Positions 47,168 through 59,835 of a DNA stretch of 64,000 nt are shown here, one piece after another; within the stretch, counting starts at the first letter, position 1, and each line of letters begins with the position of its first letter. The translations under genes were made by a program, and so were the position numbers. The notes beneath the pieces are model-generated. The model ran no database searches. It worked only from the letters and a program-made list of their open reading frames with translations, and was not told the origin of the DNA. The DNA is taken from the NCBI GenBank assembly GCA_025617745.1, contig CM046871.1, positions 34,231,579-34,295,578 on the forward strand, given 5' to 3'. The DNA comes from Heliocidaris erythrogramma (Eukaryota > Echinodermata > Echinoidea > Camarodonta > Echinometridae).

Positions 47168-50100
47168 CTGTCAACAATATAATTATATTTAATAATGAAA
47201 ACAACCACCTTTGGGGGAAAAAAAAAATTGCATTGGACCATCGCAGCCGTGTGTAAAGAAGTTGCGTCTAAATCCGGATGGATGCAGCTGAATTTCATTG
47301 ACTGACGTAATAGAGAATTGTTGGGCGGTAATGTAGGTACGCCTACAGACGTAGCTTCTTGATATAGGGGTGCAAGGGCCTCGGATTTATTAATCTACAC
47401 AAACCAACGAGCATGTGCTAAGCACAAAATAAAAACAACTAGAAATATCACTGAAGATGATGATTAATACCCCCGCCCCGTGACAACAGCCTTTCTTGAC
47501 TTTTGGTCGAAAACTGAGGAAGTAGTTCGATCCGCAAGATTTTTCCCTGATTTACTGCCATAGATATGCCGTTTCCATGGCAACGCAGCTTCCGACACAT
47601 CCAAAAAATATGTCTTGCACATCTTCCCACCAAGACCAATGTGTGTACCAAATTTCTTGACTTTTGGTCGAAAACTGAGGAAGTAGTTCGATCCGCAAGA
47701 TTTTTCCTTGATTTACTGCCATAGATATGCCGTTTCCATGGCAACGCAGCTTCCGACACATCAAAAAAATATGTTGTACACATCTTCCCACCAAGACCAA
47801 TGTGTGTACCAAATTTCATGACTTTCGGTCAAAAACTGAGGAAGTAGTTCGATCCGCAAGGTGTTTCCTTGATTTTCTGCCATAAATATGCCGTTACCAT
47901 GGCAACGCAAATTCCGACTCATCCGAAAAATATGTCTTGCACATCTTCCCACCAAGACCAATGTGTGTACCAAATTTCATGAGATTTGGTCGAAAACTGA
48001 GAAAGTAGTTCGATCCGCAAGATTTGCAACAGACCGACCGACCGACCGACCGACCGCCCGACCGACCGCCCAACCGTTGACTGATTCCTATATACCCCCT
48101 TCAAACTTCGTTTGGCGGGGGTATAAAAACCATTATTGTCTGGTATTTCTGAAGCGAACTAAATTTAGGCTAGGTCTAAACCTTCATGAGATTGACCTAG
48201 TTAGTCCAATGATATAAAGAGCGCCAAGCATTAACACATTTATTCCTTACGAATACCTTTTTAACTGAATGAATAAACGGACTTGGACTTTGATTGTTCC
48301 CTTTGAAAATAAAAATCCAGGGTTCTAGGGATTGCTGAACATAATTTTAGAAGAGAGAATCCGACTCTTCCTACAGCTGTCTACTTACTTATCGTCATTG
48401 TCCATACGGAGGTTATACGATGGCATGATTGGTTTGTCACTGATCTCAAAGAACACTCCTTCATCTTCCTCACCACTCTCTGTCTTCTTGTCATCGTCAG
48501 GACCAGGGACATCAGCGAAGATGTACGTCTCAGAACTGGTGTTCGTATCTAGACGATCAAAAGATAATTACACATTATATATTTCGCACTGATGCAGAAG
48601 CTTGATATAATTCAGATGAAGCTTTGTATGTGGTACGTACGTCTCAGAACTGAGCCCCGTTGCATAAAACTTACCATTAACGGTAACTTTCAATGGTAAC
48701 TCCCATGGAATCCTTGATTTTGATTGGCTGTTGAGTGATGTTACCATGGTAGTTGTTACCATTGATAGCAGAGTTACCATTAATGGTAAGTTTTATGTAA
48801 CGGGGCCCAGGTGTTCGTACCTAGGCGACTCTGAGAAAGACATTTCGTATTCCATATTGATCCAGAACATTAAAAATTATAATGATTATAACAACGTAGA
48901 CATTTCCATTTGCCCGACATATCTACCCACAGATGATGCGCAAGAATCTTACCTATCAGTGACAAGAACATCGATATATATACCGATGACTATTTGTCTG
49001 CGGAAGGCCGATAACATAGACAGAAAACTAATTCAAGCCTAAAGAAAAATGATCTATGTTGTTAGCTTAGGTATGATTGATGCGATGTGTGAATGGGCCG
49101 AATCTCTTTCACGAAAAAACAACAAAACATAGACAAATAAAATCTGATGAATTGGTACATGACAAGTTACCGTTTAAAAATTGGAATAAATTGGAATTAA
49201 GTTTACGCATGATGTATTTGTTAAAGTATGATAGACATTGAACCAGTCATCCCCAACATTCAACATAAGATGACGTTTTCCTTACCCAACGCACTACACG
49301 ATCCACTGAAAGTCCATTGGTAATCTAACGTGTGCTGAGGGGCGTCTTCCAGTTTCGATCTGTCCCCATTCACGTCTTGCAAATATCCTGTAAATACAAA
49401 GAAGAAATGCATATTAATCTTCACCCTCCTCAAATAATTATATAGTTCGCGTATAATACACGGGTGTTCATCAACTTTCAAACTTGGTGCGATCAATGGG
49501 AAAGTACGTGGCACAGATGCTATCCACTTTAGACTAGCTTCTTGTGCTTGTGCGAGCGTTATCCTACAAGTATCAAATCTTACGAATTAACCAGTCTCCA
49601 ATAATCCATCCTCCTGCAAAGACAGAGCATTGATTATTTCGTTTTCGCGGCGCCTGGATTAGACACAAACAGTTCACCGTCACTAACCGAATTCCTAACT
49701 TCAACGCCGGATTTAACTCTAGACCCACTTCTAACCTTAACCGCGACCCTAAACCTAACCTAAAACCCTAATACAACCCTTACGGTAAACCCTATATCTT
49801 TGCCGAAATAAAGCCAGGAGCAATATCTCCAAAGCATCATTCATTCAACTTACCAAACAGCAGGGTCTTCATTTCGCTGCTCTTTGTCAGAGCCAATTTG
49901 GTGACCCTACGTCCTGTGTTCGTAGCAAGGAAGGGATCAGCGCCATAAGCCAGCAGGAGTCTGACGAGCTGTACACGATCATTATCAACGGCATCATGAA
50001 TGGGCCTTAAGTGGAAGTAAATGAAACAAACAAATCATTATAGAAATGTCATTAAATTTTATGACTATGAATAACATAAAAGACGAAACACACATTATCA

Positions 50101-52976
50101 GCAAACATCATATTTCGCACATAGAGGCAGTTCGTAGTTACAGTCTGCGCATGGGTTCCTAACCCATACATGTCATTCGTAACCAAAATTTACGTGAAAT
50201 CTACCGAAACAAAATTCTGGACATGTGCTTATGAAATTGATGTAATCATTATTCATTCACATCAGCTGTGCATTCCCTGATAACTATACAGGGGGGTGTT
50301 TCATAAAGCTGTTCGTTAAGTTACGCATGACTTTAAGAACGACTTGAATATGAAGTGCCAGATAGGATGCCCAAAGTTTTTCCTAATGTTTTAACAAAAT
50401 GTGACTGTATTTCCAATAACCTCAATTAAATTATGGCAAAAAATATACTTTGCATTAAAAATGTTTGTTATAATAAGATTGTTAATGTGTAGAGTTCAAC
50501 TTTAATTGATGCAGTGAAAAAAAATGATTGAGCATCCCAATTGGCTTGTCATCTTTTAAGTGATTCGTAAAGTAATGCGTAAAGTCATGCGTAGCTTTAC
50601 GAACAGCTTTATGAAACACCCCAGGGCCCCGTTGCTTAAAACTTACCATTAACGGTGACTTTGCCATCACTGGTAACTCCCACGGAAACCTTGATTTTGA
50701 TTGGCTGTTGAGTGATGTTACCATGGTAGTTACCATTGATAACAGAGTTACCATTAATGGTAAGTTTTATGCAACGGGGCCCAGGTTGAAGTATTATTTT
50801 CAGAATGGGATGCCAAACACCCGAGCACATCCATCCCATTTGGGGAGTGATTATTCTAAAATGCATAAAGTAGACCCTCTCAGTGTTCATAGATTTGTAA
50901 ATAATAGGGGTCATTGTGACACGTGCTACCTACGAACATGGCCTCGTTTCACAAAACTTGTTATCAATAACAAGTTACAATAATTGTTATAAGCTACTGA
51001 AATCCTTGAATCTGATTGGCTGAGAGTTAATTTGTCATACATTCTTAGAAATGTTGGGTAAATGCCACTGGGTAAATGAAGATTGGGCATAGGTTGGTTA
51101 AATCTTGCTCAACTTTTACATGCATTTACCCAACATTGGTCAAAAATAAGAATAAAATTGGTAAAGTTTACCCAAAAGTTGGTCGGACTCATAAGGACCC
51201 TCATGTTGGGTAAAATTTGGGTAAAATTTGGGTAAAATTTTGCCCAATATGTCTAAGAGTGTAGAAATGAGGCAGTTGTTATTGATTACAAGTTTCATGA
51301 AACGGGGCCCAGGTCTAATAAAACGATGAATTTGCTAGCCACTCTTTCATCAAAATGAACAGCGTTCGTTCATGAATAATTTTTTTAAAAGAAAGTTTAA
51401 TTCCTTCCGTCTAAAAAGGTTGCTTGGTCTGGTTCGCAGCTGCTAAAAGATTAATACCCTTCACGAATCACGAATACAATTTCGGTATCGGCAGGAAAAA
51501 CAATGTACATTAGAAAATGTCTTTATTAGCATATATCAGTTCATTTTGGGTGTAATAACTTTGATTCCTTCAAATTTTATAAAAAGGTTGGTAAAAAAGG
51601 TTCATACCCTTCGCGAATCACGAATAGAAATTCAATACCAGCAAAAACAGGAATTATTCTGACAAATTACCTTGTGCCGTCTGCGGCGCTGGCATTGACG
51701 TCAGCACCGTGACTAAGAAGATACTGAGCGATGTCGTGATGGCCTTCAACACAGCTCTCATGTAAAGCCGTGTAGCCAGCGTTGTCACGGACGTTCACGT
51801 CAACGACACGGTAGTCGATGCAATAGGAAAGTATCTCCTGTGAACAAAGTCATTTTCGGGGGAAATATTTTAATACAACACAGTCGCATAACTTTCCAGA
51901 ATTCGACTCAAGGCCAATGTCAATATCAAAATTGTATACGCAAATTTCAGTAATTGGTGGACAAGTCTATTGAAATTGCCTTATGTTGATTTTTCGCATG
52001 TTTTGGTGATGGTTTTGTAAAAATACGTTGTTTCCCTTTCAAAAAAATCTCTACTTTCATCAGGATATTTTGTTGTACCTAAGTTATTATAAATGTTATT
52101 TTAATCATACTAGAGAACTTTTTCCTGTTTTGCATATACCCTAACATACTGTATATTTGCATTTGAAAATTGATATGCCCAAACATAATAAATATCAAGA
52201 ATTTGAGTAACAGAAATAAGTAGCTTCTATGGCCTAACAAATCTCTACTTACTTTCATTGGGAAAGTAATTTTAGTGAACACATTTTAAATGTCACTGCT
52301 ATAGTACTCACAACAAAATTTATTTGATTTTGAAGACCAATATGCTCAACCGTTTGGCGTATACAGGAATGAATCAACAGGGACGGAATGATTCCGAGAC
52401 CGGGGGGGGGGGGGGGGGAGGGGCATAGGCGTACCAGCACATTTTCACGAGGGGGCTCGCGCCTTTCGCTCGAATACAAATTTTCCGGGTTTTAAAATTT
52501 TTTAGCGAAAATATTCAGAAAATACATATTCGGGCACATCACTACTCAAATATGAGGATATTGGAGCACCTTACTGCCCGAATATGAGTTGATGTTTTGC
52601 CCGAATATCGGCACTTTCAAATTCCGGGGGGGGGGGGGGGCGTATCTTGATTGCGGCCTGAATGTGACCCGCATTTAATGGCAATTTAGATTTGTAACGT
52701 CTGTGTTTTGTTTATTGCACAGTCAATATTTAATTGTTTAGTGTCTCTGAACTGCGTTTAAAAGAAACCGTCGCACTTTCGTTATCGATATTTTCTGTCA
52801 GCTTTTGAGAACCTACTTAATATGATCTTTGATTTAGCCACGAAGCATATAATTCAAAACTGTCACCTAAGGGGCGGATCCGGGATTATTATAAAGTGGG
52901 TTGGGAGGGAATCTGTTTCCCGCCAGCCCTCCCAGACTGACTCGTCGATCAGTTACGCTAAAGGGTGGGATCGGTG

Positions 52977-53013
<37 letters not shown>

Positions 53014-56000
53014 TGAAAAAAAAACCAACCCCACCGGAATCCACCCTGTCACTCCTTTTCTTTTTTCTTTTTTCTTAAAAAGAAGGGGCGGCCGTTTTGT
53101 CACCCTAGACCCGCCTATACACACAAAGATAATAATGAAGGTATCCGTCTATACTTACCATATTTCCTTGTGATGCTGCACGATGTAAGAAGGTTTCACC
53201 GAGTTTCTTATTGAGAGGAAACCTCTTCATATCTGTCAGAAAAGGGAAAATAAAATCATTGGAATATCAACCTCGCCGCAAAATACAGTTTCACTTGCGA
53301 AAGCAATCTATCATAACAATTACTATAGCCTATACGTGTATCAAATGTTTGTACTTCCTTATGTAAACAGGACGAGTAAGATAGAAATGATAGCCCTTTC
53401 CTTGCACTATTTTTATATATATTCATATTTCATAACAAAATGTCATTTTTAAAAACAATGACAAATATAAACCAACTTGCCCTTTAACGACCAAGTGAAC
53501 CACTCTTAACCATTGATGTTTAGCTATGACAAAACACGAACAATATTTAAATAAAAAATAACCAAGAAAATGGAATCATCCGGTGAAATTTTTTCCCCCA
53601 AATTCACAGTGTAAAGGCAGTATCGTAGCCCGAATCAAACCATTAAGGGGCACAGGTATCACGGGGGGGGGGGGGGGGGGGGCGTGATCCCGGTCTTGCT
53701 CGGAAAATGAAATGCGAATTTTGATAGGCCACTAATTATGATGCGGAAATGTGTCCTATCGTCTTTGATCCTGTCCTGTCCCCTTGTCCCTTCCCTTTCA
53801 TATATTTTCCTCCTTTTCTTTCTTTCATCTGCATTCGATTGGAGTAGGGCATGTGTCCCCGTGCCCCTTCTAGCTACGCCACGGTGTGGAGGTAAGTGTG
53901 GTATTTTTGTGAAGTGGTTTACGTAATAGACCGCTTCTGTAATGTAAACAAATTTATGCACATATATTCTCGAGCACCTAGTGACGAGCTATTCCATGAA
54001 CCTGCTTTTTATAAATGAGCCTCAATGCTTGGAATCCAGTTTGCATACATTATTTGTTGCTATGTCCGGCAAACTTTCAGGTTGTCAAGAACAACCTTTG
54101 TTTGAAAGGTATGCATAAAATTTGCATACATTACCGAAGCGGTCTATTGAAAACAAGGGGTCCTATTGTTTTATTTTTATCTTTTTGTCTGAAATTGTTA
54201 AATATATTCCTCAGCATTTTAGGGCAAATGATATAAAAAAAACCTCTTTGTTTGTTTTGATATCGTGAACTGGTTCTTTAAATACCTATAAAGACGCGTT
54301 TGTGGATTTACGAGAAAAACGTGTTTTCGAAAGGGATTTTTCCCCCTGCCGGAATTTAACTTTCTCGAAATATCATACAGTGGTTTATACCTCTTCCGTA
54401 AATTATACCTCTTAGAAATCGATCTTTTCGCAGCAACAACACAAACAAGAAAATTTCCGGGTTTGCGAGTCCTGAGGGGGAAGAATGATAGGCCTATGCC
54501 AATGCCTATTATTTACGTAATGTTGTGTGCTTCCTTTTGGGTAATAGGCCAAATGAAAATAATTCCTAGTTTCTCGTCCCCCCGTCTTTGTTACTTTCTG
54601 TTTTTGTTCTTAAAATTAAATAAATGAAAATCTGAGGACATCTAGACAATTAGGTAACTAAAATTATTGAAAAAAATATGCATTTTTGATTTATTTCGAG
54701 CCTCATAACTGTATGTACAAATGAAATTCGAATGAGAATATTTGTGTTAAAATTGGGCCAACAACATTTTTATGTACAAGAGAAATATCAAACATCAGAT
54801 ATCAAATAACATGGAACTCCCTCCTCCTCAATTTTGAAAATAAATCAGGACGAGAAACTAGGAATCAATTTTACTTGGTCTTAGCTTTATGTTCGAAACG
54901 GAACATGAATCAAGTTTTCAGTACATAAAATATATTGATCGCCACATCCGCTATCGGGTTAGGGGCGGGTTATTTTATGCAGAAGGGGAAGAGGTGCCAG
55001 TTGCCTCCCTAATAAATGAATACAGGATTTGATATGTATCTTGTACAGTGTATGCTTCTGATTACCACCTGTAACCCCCCCCCCCCCCCGCGCTCCATAT
55101 TCAAGAAAGATCGAAATCGTCACGCATAATAATGTAAGAATCTATAAGTTTGTCACTTTTCAGCGGCATTATTTTTCCTCAATAGCGAAGGGGAAGGGGG
55201 CGGGAAGGGGGCGGGGCGGGGCGGGCGGGGCGGGAGGGGGCTAGTCATCCATAGGTGTCCCTTATATATTACCATGTGGTGGATCCGGTCTGATAACCCG
55301 CGCATACTCTGGTAATATCAGTTCCGGGTTGATCACATCGTAGTCAGGATCCTGAAAACAAAAACAAAACACAATTTACCACATTAACTGGTATCATATA
55401 TTATAGATAAATAATGATGGCCATGGACGAGGAACTGAGGTCATTAAAATGGTCGGTTTCAATACGCCTGCATGTAAATAAAACAAACTAAACCAAGTTA
55501 GGGTCATTATGTTTTTGATATTATTACAATGTGTTCCTAAGGGCAATACGATACACCATTCGTCTTGGCATTTATTGTAGAGAATTGGTTATTAATCGGG
55601 GACATAAAAATTTAATTCATTTACAGTTAAATAACCAAATGTGCTCATTGTGGATAGATGTGATGATATGCATTAGCTTGGGGCGCAATGCCAAATGTGG
55701 CGATATTATTTCTTTTGACATTAAAAACTGTAATATCTTAATCAAACATGTGTTTAATGCGTTTAATCAGGATCATGAAAATGTAAATTAATTTACTAGT
55801 ATACCAAAACAGCTTTAAAAATGTGTACCCCCCATGTGGATTCAGTGTTATGATTTGCATTACAGTTACACTTAGAGCACTATGCCGAATGTATTCATTC
55901 TGACAATAAACGTTAAGATTTTATCAAACAATCACCTGGACAAAATATTCGTAGTCGCTTTCATTTTCTTTGTCTTCGCATGGCGACATGATCTCCAGTT

Positions 56001-59000
56001 TTGGCGGTTCCGGTGACTTGGGTGGGCTGAGATTCTTGGTCTTGCTCTTACACTTGCCAACGGACTTGCGCGGTCTTCCCCGCCGACGGGGCTGGGGTGA
56101 AACAATCTTCTCCTCCTCCTCGACATCCTGGGCCTCGTTGGTGCTAATGCTGCGTAGGTTCACAAACTTCATCTTGATATGATTAGGTGTGTTCTGATCT
56201 AGAACAACCCGCAATGGCTTCGTAGGACTTGCCTCTTCCTTATCAGTGCTCGTTTCATCAGGTGCTACGTCTTTCACGGGTTGAATATTCTGCTTCGAAG
56301 GGATGGTATCACCAGTAGAGTCCCTTGGCTTCGTCCTTGGGCGACCACGCGGTCTTTTCGTTTGGGGTACGTAGTCTTCGTCCTGAGCCGTGTCGTCTGT
56401 TTCCGTCGCACTGGCATTTTCCATATTGTTGAACTCTCGCAGTCGACGTCGCCTCTCCATGACCTTGGCACGCTCCTTTTCGATCTCCAGTTCGTAGCGA
56501 ATATTACGAGAGTCATACATCGAACGATAGTTCCGCACACGACCTAGATAGACATGAAGTAAATTGAGATATCGGGCTATGGTGTAAATAACGAAATAAA
56601 TACATATATTACACGACGGAGTAAAATGACTTGCACGAGGAATGCAATATACGAGGAAAAATATGAGTTAAAGGAAAATAAAAGACTGATTGGAAACGTG
56701 GAATGATGTAAAGAAAGAAAGAAAAAAAAGAAGAACAGGACCTACATTTAACAGGTCTTGGTAAAAATTGGGTTTCACCTAATATCCAAGTACAAAATTC
56801 GATTGTGTTTGTTATTGTTCTTTTTTGGTACCCGTTGGCCAAGTTCGCCAACAGTAAAATCGATAGTTTAGACCTTGCTTTTTTCTTTAAACCATTTTCG
56901 ATAATTTTGGCCGTAACATCTCCATTCAGTAGTTTCTGAAGATTTTGAAGATATAACTTCGAGGCCAATATATTTAGAGATGGTATCTTTATAAGTATAC
57001 ATCAATAAAGCCCTTTTATCCATTCCTAAGACTTCAGGTTTTTACCTGATCCAGAATTTCTCGTTCGTCTTTCTAAGATTGTGGGAATGAAATCCTGGAA
57101 TTTGGTCCGCATCAGCGCTGTCAAGTCTGAAGATCGTGGCATCGACGAACGTCGTGGTCGACCACGTTTTCGTCCTGTTTGAGCCATAGGAACAACTGGT
57201 ATGATGCAAACAAGAAAATCAATTCAAACTCAACATAAAAGAAGTATTCGTATCAGTACTGGGGAGCGTTTGCCACTGTGATTTTTACCTACTACTGTTA
57301 TAAGCTACTGAAACCCTTGCATCTGATTGGCTGAGAGCAAATTTGTCGGTAAAAATCACTGACAAAACACTATTTCGTCAAGATATAGGGTTGGGTTAGG
57401 GTTATTGGGTTTTTGGTTAGGTTTAAGGCTAGTCACATTTGTCCGATAACGATAACGAGATTTTCAATTAAAGATACACCCTACTACATGGTGTGTGCGT
57501 GTGAGTATGCTCTTGTCTGTTAATAGTAGGGCAGCTTTAGGGTATACCTTTAATGAAAATATCGTTATCGACTCGTTATCGGACATGTTTGACCAACCCT
57601 TTGGGGTTAGTCAGGGTTCAGCTGAGTACTTGTCGCCGAAGCATGTGTCATACAATCGTACTTGGGAACATCAACCCCTATTGTAAATGTTATTGCAGCG
57701 TAACGGAGTAGTGCATAATTATACGCACGGCTCTTTGATGCAAATACATTTCAAAGAAGACAATTACATTCCAAAAGTACAAACATTCGCCGAGAATTCC
57801 CACGCAGTCATGACAGTGAAAAAAACATCAATCCATTGAATTTCGACACTGTAATGTAAGAGACATTTTTGTTCTCGCACAATGCAAAGCACAATTAATG
57901 AGCAAATATGTAATGCCCCTGTCACACTAGAAACTTCCCGAACGACCCCAACCCGACCGATAATAACAGATGAAATATTGACCATTGGGGATAATTTTTT
58001 GTTCGGTCTGTTGTCGTTCTGGGCCCAATATTGCAATAACTGTTATAAGCTACTGAAATCCTTGCATCTGATTGGCTGAGAGCAAATTTGTCATAGAAAT
58101 GTGGGAGTTGTTACTGATGAAACGGGACCCTGGTGTTGGTTTCGTCTGTGTGAATGTAATATAAGCAATAGAGCAACGTAAAAGGGAAAAAAATCTCTAT
58201 TTGACTTGGTTTTAACCTTGGACTTTTAACTTCTATCAGTAAATCATGATTTGGTTTACTTAAAGAGAGCAATCAAGCCCTTTAAATGGAACACATTCTG
58301 ATGGAGACATATTTGTTTATTTTTCCTGAATATAATTGCTAGTATCACTATCAGATAACTACAATCAGCCTGCATACCACAGAATATTTTGATATCGAAA
58401 CTGAATACTGTTAATAACAACAATGAATCGTGCAAACCGCCATCATCATTTCATCAGCGTATTTCTATCTAATCCCATGTGTAACCAAAGTGAATTTGCT
58501 CGCATAAATAGAGATTTGGTAAAAAAAAAATACTTTGAGAAAGGCAAGCGTTTCTTATTATGTAGGCATTATGACTGGTCATTTGCATACCAACACGATT
58601 AGGTGTCTGCTTACAAACCATTATTGAGGTACATTATATCAACTAAATATGATTCATTATCGGCAGGTTTCTAAGTTCTCCTTTGAATTATATTTACGTG
58701 TACGTAGTGTGAATGATTACAAAACATTTGCATTGTATTAAAAACATCAATGACAATGGAATGTGGAGTATGTACAAGTAGTTCCATTTTAAGAGGAAAA
58801 AGAAGTGATTTGAGGTTTTAATTTCATAAGGGGGGAGATGTATTTGATTTGGCATTATTGTGTCCCTTTCCTTCCTCATCTACCTATGGCAATGAAGACT
58901 GGTCTGTTTGGAGCCAGAAGGGCGTTAACCCATATACTTTAACGCAGAGTTAACGCCCTTCTGGCTCTCAACGGATTATGTTTGAATAGAAACTTGAGAA

Positions 59001-59800
59001 TGAAAAATCAGCGCCTAGTACATCCTTCCTGGTACATTTGATGACTCGCTAACTAATGAAAACAATAGCAAGTTTGTATTCCCTTACAGGATGTAAACGA
59101 GTCATTTAAAATCATGTTTTGAGAACAAACCTTGTCATATTCACGAGCTTTCCTCGTAATTGTATTAAAGATTAAACTTGTATTAAAGTCTATAAATGTG
59201 CTTTTGAGAGGCATATGGGAAATGAATTAAGGAAATACCTATACAGGTACTTGTAAATGCGTTAAAGTAAGTCAATTCGGTAACATTACATTGCAAGTCC
59301 TGCCCACAAACATGATCAAGGCAAAGGATGGGTGATAGAAAATAAGCGAAATGAAATGAAATGAAAATCCATAACGCGTGACTAAAAGAATAGCGGTTTT
59401 GTATGAATAGCGGTCCTTCTAAATAGCGAGCAAACCAAGACAAATTACCTCGATATTCATAAGGACCTCCATTCATAAGGACCCCTATTCATAACTTTTC
59501 ATAAGGACCCCTATTCAAAACAGTTCATAAGGACCGCTATTCATAACGCTTTTAAATGAATAGCGGTTTTTCTATGAATAGCGGTCCTTATGAATAGCGA
59601 GCGGACCCGGGTGTGACTGGGGTATTACTCGTTACGAAAATCAAGGGACTGCTGTGATCACTCACTCGTTGCAGAAGGTAGGTTGCGCTGACCTCGTATC
59701 CGCTTTCTGAACTTGCTAAGCTTTCGTCTCTTCCTCCTCTGCACTTGTTTCAAGCTGGAGCTAGATTTTCCCTTCTCCTTACCCGTCTCCGCAGGAGCCA

Positions 59801-59835
<35 letters not shown>

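Noticed and set aside
47467-48124. CRISPR-like array
   Set aside because: The units are 161 bp without unique spacers of constant length, and the sequence is plainly eukaryotic.
47448-48217. Overlapping frames of 60-123 codons on both strands, with a repeated Thr-Asp-Arg-Pro stretch
   Set aside because: They follow the 161-bp tandem units and the GACC microsatellite. The period is not a multiple of three, so the frame shifts from unit to unit.
55531-55791. 86-codon + strand frame inside an intron of gene B
   Set aside because: AT-rich, no domain, antisense to the gene, no splice support.
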